A stretch of DNA of 8,970 nt from Chloroflexota bacterium (lineage in GTDB: Bacteria > Chloroflexota > Dehalococcoidia > Dehalococcoidales > UBA2162), in the NCBI GenBank assembly GCA_016193545.1, contig JACPSA010000027.1, positions 1-8,970 on the forward strand. The letters run 5' to 3'. Position 1 is the first letter of the stretch. Every line of letters starts with the position of its first letter. Below the pieces are notes generated by a model. That model saw only the letters and a list, made by a program, of their open reading frames with translations, was not told where the DNA came from and did no database searches. Shown here one piece after another: positions 5,742 to 8,970 of this stretch. The translations under genes were made by a program, and so were the position numbers.

Positions 5742-6656
5742 CTAATATTCAACAGCCGGTGGGCTTAAAAAGACCTTTTCCGGTCGCCACCGGTCTTCTC
5801 CAGGGGTGAAGCGTAGCACACCCAGGAAACGCCCGTCAATAGCATAGGCACGGCAACGGTTTTCCGGATATCTAGTACCTTCATCCTCAGTCTCAAAAAC
5901 CAGGGGACGCCCATTACGGATATTCCGCTCAGCTTCGTCGCTGACAACCATCGCTGCCCAGGGCAACAACACACTATCTATCGGATAAATAAAGCGTTGC
6001 CAGTAACCATAGCGGACAGCATCCTCAAGCTGAGGTAAGGAAACAGCGTCTCTGATATCAAAGAGGCCGCACCTCAGGCGGATTAGACTCTTCAAATAAG
6101 CCCCACAACCCAGCGCCTGCCCGATATCATGAGCCAAGGCACGGATATAGGTACCCTTACCACAGACTACTTCGATAGTAGCTACCGGCGGCTGCCATTC
6201 TACCAGCTTCAAATCATCGATTTTTACCAGCCGGCTTTTCCGCTCAATGGTAACACCTGCCCTGGCTAATTTATAAAGTGGCTTGCCCTGGTATTTCACG
6301 GCGCTGTACATCGGAGGCGTCTGTTCCACCAGACCACGAAAAGAGCCAAGCACTGATTCCAAGCGGTCACGGTTAACTCCGGATGGGTCGTCCCGCTGTA
6401 TCACCATACCATCAGCATCATCGGTGTCAGTGGTAACCCCCAACTCAATCTCAGCACGGTAAGTCTTGGTGGAGTCCATCAAAAACTCGACGACACGTGT
6501 GCCCTGACCGAGGCAAACCGGCAAAACGCCGCTAGCCGCCGGGTCAAGCGTACCAGCGTGCCCGACATGCCGCTCTCCGGTCAGCCGGCGTACCATTGCC
6601 ACAATGCTGAAGGAGGTTTTACCCTGCGGCTTATTAATGTTTAAGATACCATCCAC
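5742..6656 (-). CDS. truB: tRNA pseudouridine-55 synthase
   Basis: It makes pseudouridine 55 in the T-loop of tRNAs. From a GTG start at 6656 it has 304 residues. Numbered from that start, the catalytic motif HVGHAGTLDPAASG is at 30-43 with the nucleophile Asp38. It is followed by KTYRAEIELG (63-72), the TPPMYSAVKYQGKPLY segment (112-127) and GKGTYIRALAHDIG (166-179). A C-terminal PUA-like part follows from about residue 225. An in-frame TTG at 6674 would add six residues but has no ribosome site. The GTG is preceded by AGGTGG at a seven-base spacing and gives the usual VDGILNINKP opening. It is the last gene of the infB-rbfA-truB run. A 93-base gap separates it from rbfA, where other genomes often carry an nrnA/DHH phosphoesterase gene. 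Confidence 0.95.
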   Translation of the reverse strand: MDGILNINKPQGKTSFSIVAMVRRLTGERHVGHAGTLDPAASGVLPVCLGQGTRVVEFLMDSTKTYRAEIELGVTTDTDDADGMVIQRDDPSGVNRDRLESVLGSFRGLVEQTPPMYSAVKYQGKPLYKLARAGVTIERKSRLVKIDDLKLVEWQPPVATIEVVCGKGTYIRALAHDIGQALGCGAYLKSLIRLRCGLFDIRDAVSLPQLEDAVRYGYWQRFIYPIDSVLLPWAAMVVSDEAERNIRNGRPLVFETEDEGTRYPENRCRAYAIDGRFLGVLRFTPGEDRWRPEKVFLSPPAVEY

Positions 6657-6658
6657 AA

Positions 6659-6718
6659 TCAACCCACCTTCCAAGAGTTATCGGTCAGCCCGCATGTCAT
6701 CATAAACCCTCTCATCAT
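6659..6718 (-). CDS. Possible 19-codon leader frame upstream of truB
   Basis: A frame opening ATG ATG on the minus strand encodes MMRGFMMTCGLTDNSWKVG and ends with TGA at 6661-6659, two bases before the truB GTG. The truB ribosome site lies inside its last codons, so translation of this frame could affect truB initiation. It has no convincing ribosome site of its own and no recognised homolog. It may be only a chance opening in the gap between rbfA and truB. Confidence 0.15.
   Translation of the reverse strand: MMRGFMMTCGLTDNSWKVG
6664..6669 (-). promoter_or_regulatory. Ribosome binding site that fixes the GTG start of truB
   Basis: On the minus strand GGAAGGTGGG (6672-6663) includes AGGTGG, seven bases before GTG at 6656-6654. 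The alternative TTG at 6674-6672 has only ACCGATAACTC before it, with no purine-rich site. The annotation therefore uses the GTG. Confidence 0.7.
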
Positions 6719-6742
6719 CGGTGCTAATACTAGATGGATAGT

Positions 6743-6758
6743 ACGGTTCTTAAACCGT
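6743..6758. repeat. Small inverted repeat over the rbfA stop codon
   Basis: ACGGTT (6743-6748) and AACCGT (6753-6758) are perfect 6-bp arms with a 4-base loop that covers the rbfA TAA. On the plus strand a run of five T follows (6758-6762); on the minus strand, the direction of transcription here, there is none. It is therefore not a convincing terminator for rbfA. It could stabilise the 3' end of the reading frame or be fortuitous. Confidence 0.3.
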
Positions 6759-7115
6759 TTTTGAGTGGTCCTCTTCGGCAGCAATCCCATCAATCAGCCG
6801 CAAGAGGCGGTCCCCACGCTCAATAGAATCATCCCACTGAAAGCTCAGTACCGGGACATACCGTAGCTTCAGATTCCTGGACAACTCTTTACGGAAGAAA
6901 CCGGCAGCCGAAGCCAGTACACTCAGCGTTTCCTGCTTGTCTGCCTCGCCGCCGATACGGCTGATAAACACCCTGGCGTATTTCAGGTCTGCTGAAGTAT
7001 CAACCTCGGTAACAGAAATAAAATTGCCAAGTCGCGGGTCTTTGACTTGGCGCTGTAACAACTGGCTTATCTCCTGACGAATGAGGCTGTTCATCCGCTC
7101 AACACGGTGTGCCAT
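6750..7115 (-). CDS. rbfA: 30S ribosome-binding factor A
   Basis: Small KH-fold protein that binds the 30S subunit late in assembly, near the 5' end of 16S rRNA. It has 121 residues, the normal length. It opens MAHRVERMNSLIRQEISQLL and has the family signature VKDPRLGNFISVTEV (24-38) with SADLKYARVFIS (41-52). The C-terminal block AAGFFRKELSRNLKLRYVP (69-87) leads to the LSFQWDDSIERG segment (89-100). The ATG at 7115-7113 is preceded by AAAGGGA (7123-7129), which overlaps the infB stop codon with a seven-base spacing. An ATG upstream at 7241 in the same frame would overlap the infB gene by about 110 bases and adds residues that do not belong to the family. The gap to infB is 13 bases, so translation is probably coupled. 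Confidence 0.95.
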   Translation of the reverse strand: MAHRVERMNSLIRQEISQLLQRQVKDPRLGNFISVTEVDTSADLKYARVFISRIGGEADKQETLSVLASAAGFFRKELSRNLKLRYVPVLSFQWDDSIERGDRLLRLIDGIAAEEDHSKTV

Positions 7116-7128
7116 ATATTTATCCCTT

Positions 7129-8967
7129 TCAGCCGGTTTCCTCAATCCTGAAAAATTCCAGGGTGTCGCCGACTTCAAATTCGTTACAATCTTTGATACC
7201 CACACCACACTCATAGCCAGCAGCCACTTCCTTAGCATCATCTTTAAAGCGTCTTAGACTGCTAACCACAGACTCAGCGATTACCTTGTCTTTACGCTTC
7301 ACTCTAACCGAATCGCCACGAGTTGCCTTACCTTCAGTAACATAAACGCCGGCTATCTTTTCTTTTTTACCCGCCGTGAAGATAGCCCGGATTTCAGCCT
7401 GCCCGCCAATAACCTCAACCTTGGTCGGCGCCAGCATACCTTTGAGAGCTTTGGCAACATCATCGACCAAGTTATAAATAACATCATAATGACGGATACT
7501 GACACCTTCCAGCCCGGCTAACCGCCGTGCCCCCGGCTCAGCATCCGCATTAAACCCGATGATGAGTCCCTTGGAAGCAATAGCCAGCATGACATCACTC
7601 TCAGTAATGTTACCACTACCGCTATGAATAACTCCGACCTTAACTTCATCGGTTGATAATTGCTCCAGAGAAGTCCTTATCGGCTCAATACTGCCCTGAA
7701 CGTCAGTCTTCAGAATGACATTAAGCTCTTTTACCTGTCCTTCAGTCACCTGTTCGAAAAGATTACCCAGAGTCACTGACTTGGCTGATGTCAATCTCTG
7801 TTGCGTCTTCGACTGCCGCTTCTCAATTAAATCCTTTGCCTGATGTTCACCGGCGACAACAGTTAAGGTATCCCCTTCCTGCGGCACAACGTTTAAGCCA
7901 AGTATTGCCACCGGAGTAGCCGGCTCAGCCTTCCTCACCTGCTTGCCCAAATCGTTAAACATGGCTTTGACCCTACCCCAAGTATTACCAACCACTACCG
8001 TATTACCCGGTCTGAGCGTACCGCTATCAATCAGCACGGTAGCTAAAGGTCCCTTAGTCTTATCCAATCCAGCTTCAATAACTACTCCGGAGGCAGGCCG
8101 GGAAGGGTCAGCCTTAAGCTCTTCCATGTCAGCCACAATCAGCAGGTTCTCCAACAGTTCCGGAATACCCTTATTCTCCCTGGCTGAAACCAGAACACAA
8201 ACTGTGTCACCCCCCCATTCTTCAATAACCAGGCCGGCTTCAGCTAGCTGCTGTTTGACCATCTCCGGATTAGCTTCAGGCTTATCAATTTTATTGATTG
8301 CCACAACGATGGGCACCCCAGCTGCCCGAGCATGGTTGATTGCCTCTAAAGTCTGGGGCATTACACCATCATCGGCCGCCACCACCAGAATAGCAATATC
8401 CGTTATCTGCGCTCCATGAGCCCGCATCGCAGTAAAGGCTTCATGACCTGGAGTATCCAGAAAGGTAATTTTATGCCCGTTGACCTCCACCTGATAAGCG
8501 CCGATATGCTGAGTAATACCCCCGGCTTCACCACCCATCACGTTAGTCTTCCGGATGGCATCGAGTAACCGGGTTTTACCATGGTCAACATGCCCCATCA
8601 CCGTAACTATCGGTGGACGCGGTTTAAGATTAGCCAGCTCCCTATCCGGCTGTAACCTTTGCTTCTTAACATCTCTAACGAATTCATCTGACTTTCGTCT
8701 AGCCTGAGATTTAAGGTGTGCTTCATAACCAAAATTTGCGGCGACCGCCGCCGCTGCTTCATAATCGATAGTCTGATTAATGTTAGCCATAATGCCATTG
8801 CTCATCAGCCGCTTAATGACATCTATGGCACTAACTTGTAAAAGCTCAGCCAGTTGCTCCACACTCAGGGTATGGGGAATCTCAACCAGCCGGGCCCCTG
8901 CCTCTGCCAAACCGGCACCTTCACCCGCGGACTCCACTAAATTACCTTGCTTGCCAGCCTTGACCAC
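7129..8967 (-). CDS. infB: Translation initiation factor IF-2 (5' end at or beyond window edge)
   Basis: GTPase that brings initiator fMet-tRNA to the 30S subunit and promotes subunit joining. Counted from a GTG at 8967-8965, 612 residues are visible. An IF2_N domain lies at about 28-84 (VEIPHTLSVEQLAELLQVSA onward). The G domain starts near 115: G1 GHVDHGKT (125-132), G2 GGITQHIG (149-156), G3 DTPGHE (171-176), G4 NKID (225-228) and G5 SAR (261-263). Domains II, III and C2 follow, ending with GVGIKDCNEFEVGDTLEFF. The long charged linker of enterobacterial IF-2 is absent, giving a compact form. The frame is still open at base 8970, and no ribosome site can be seen, so the GTG may be internal and the gene may start outside. 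It leads the infB-rbfA-truB run; nusA would be expected beyond the edge. Confidence 0.96.
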   Translation of the reverse strand: MVKAGKQGNLVESAGEGAGLAEAGARLVEIPHTLSVEQLAELLQVSAIDVIKRLMSNGIMANINQTIDYEAAAAVAANFGYEAHLKSQARRKSDEFVRDVKKQRLQPDRELANLKPRPPIVTVMGHVDHGKTRLLDAIRKTNVMGGEAGGITQHIGAYQVEVNGHKITFLDTPGHEAFTAMRAHGAQITDIAILVVAADDGVMPQTLEAINHARAAGVPIVVAINKIDKPEANPEMVKQQLAEAGLVIEEWGGDTVCVLVSARENKGIPELLENLLIVADMEELKADPSRPASGVVIEAGLDKTKGPLATVLIDSGTLRPGNTVVVGNTWGRVKAMFNDLGKQVRKAEPATPVAILGLNVVPQEGDTLTVVAGEHQAKDLIEKRQSKTQQRLTSAKSVTLGNLFEQVTEGQVKELNVILKTDVQGSIEPIRTSLEQLSTDEVKVGVIHSGSGNITESDVMLAIASKGLIIGFNADAEPGARRLAGLEGVSIRHYDVIYNLVDDVAKALKGMLAPTKVEVIGGQAEIRAIFTAGKKEKIAGVYVTEGKATRGDSVRVKRKDKVIAESVVSSLRRFKDDAKEVAAGYECGVGIKDCNEFEVGDTLEFFRIEETG

Positions 8968-8970
8968 TAA

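Noticed and set aside
7116..7241. N-terminal extension of rbfA from an upstream ATG
   Set aside because: It would overlap the infB reading frame, and the extra 42 residues match nothing in the family; the ATG at 7115 has a proper ribosome site.
7943..8419. Plus-strand open frame opposite the IF-2 G domain and domain II
   Set aside because: It is Ser/Thr/Pro-rich antisense translation of a strongly conserved gene, with no family features.

Overview
The window looks like chromosomal DNA from an uncultured bacterium of moderate GC content. A Chloroflexota lineage near Dehalococcoidia is my best guess. The guess rests on the compact IF-2, the actinobacterial-type inositol-phosphate synthase beside inositol-lipid genes, and GC-rich palindromic repeats of a kind I associate with such genomes. 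No marker gene in the window proves it.

Left part (1-1226, plus strand): two small genes lie next to copies of a palindromic, MITE-like repeat. A truncated copy opens the window (1-40). Then comes a 106-residue AhpD/carboxymuconolactone-decarboxylase-fold protein that lacks the family's catalytic cysteines and histidine (106-426). A full repeat of about 123 bp in the opposite orientation follows (615-737), then a 135-residue single-domain cupin with a four-histidine candidate metal site (819-1226). The 392 bases between the two genes hold the repeat and an old-looking, startless reading frame on the minus strand.

Middle part (1272-5586, minus strand): a tightly packed run reads, in transcription order, inositol-1-phosphate synthase (ino1), a PimA-like GT4 glycosyltransferase, a CDP-alcohol phosphatidyltransferase resembling phosphatidylinositol-phosphate synthase, and adenylosuccinate synthase (purA). 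A near-consensus sigma-70 promoter (5694-5722, 17-bp spacer) lies upstream of ino1. An inverted repeat overlaps its -35 box, and a helically phased direct repeat lies just downstream of the expected start of transcription. The first three genes together suggest synthesis of inositol phosphate, its transfer to CDP-diacylglycerol, and glycosylation of the resulting lipid headgroup. purA seems to ride along at the end of the operon.

Right part (5742-8970, minus strand): infB, rbfA and truB form the usual translation and ribosome-maturation cluster, transcribed toward the inositol operon. The nrnA/DHH phosphoesterase gene often found between rbfA and truB is absent. In its place is a 93-base gap with a 19-codon reading frame that stops two bases before the likely GTG start of truB. 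infB runs to the window edge, and its true start cannot be fixed here.

No rRNA, tRNA, CRISPR array, transposase or phage gene was seen.
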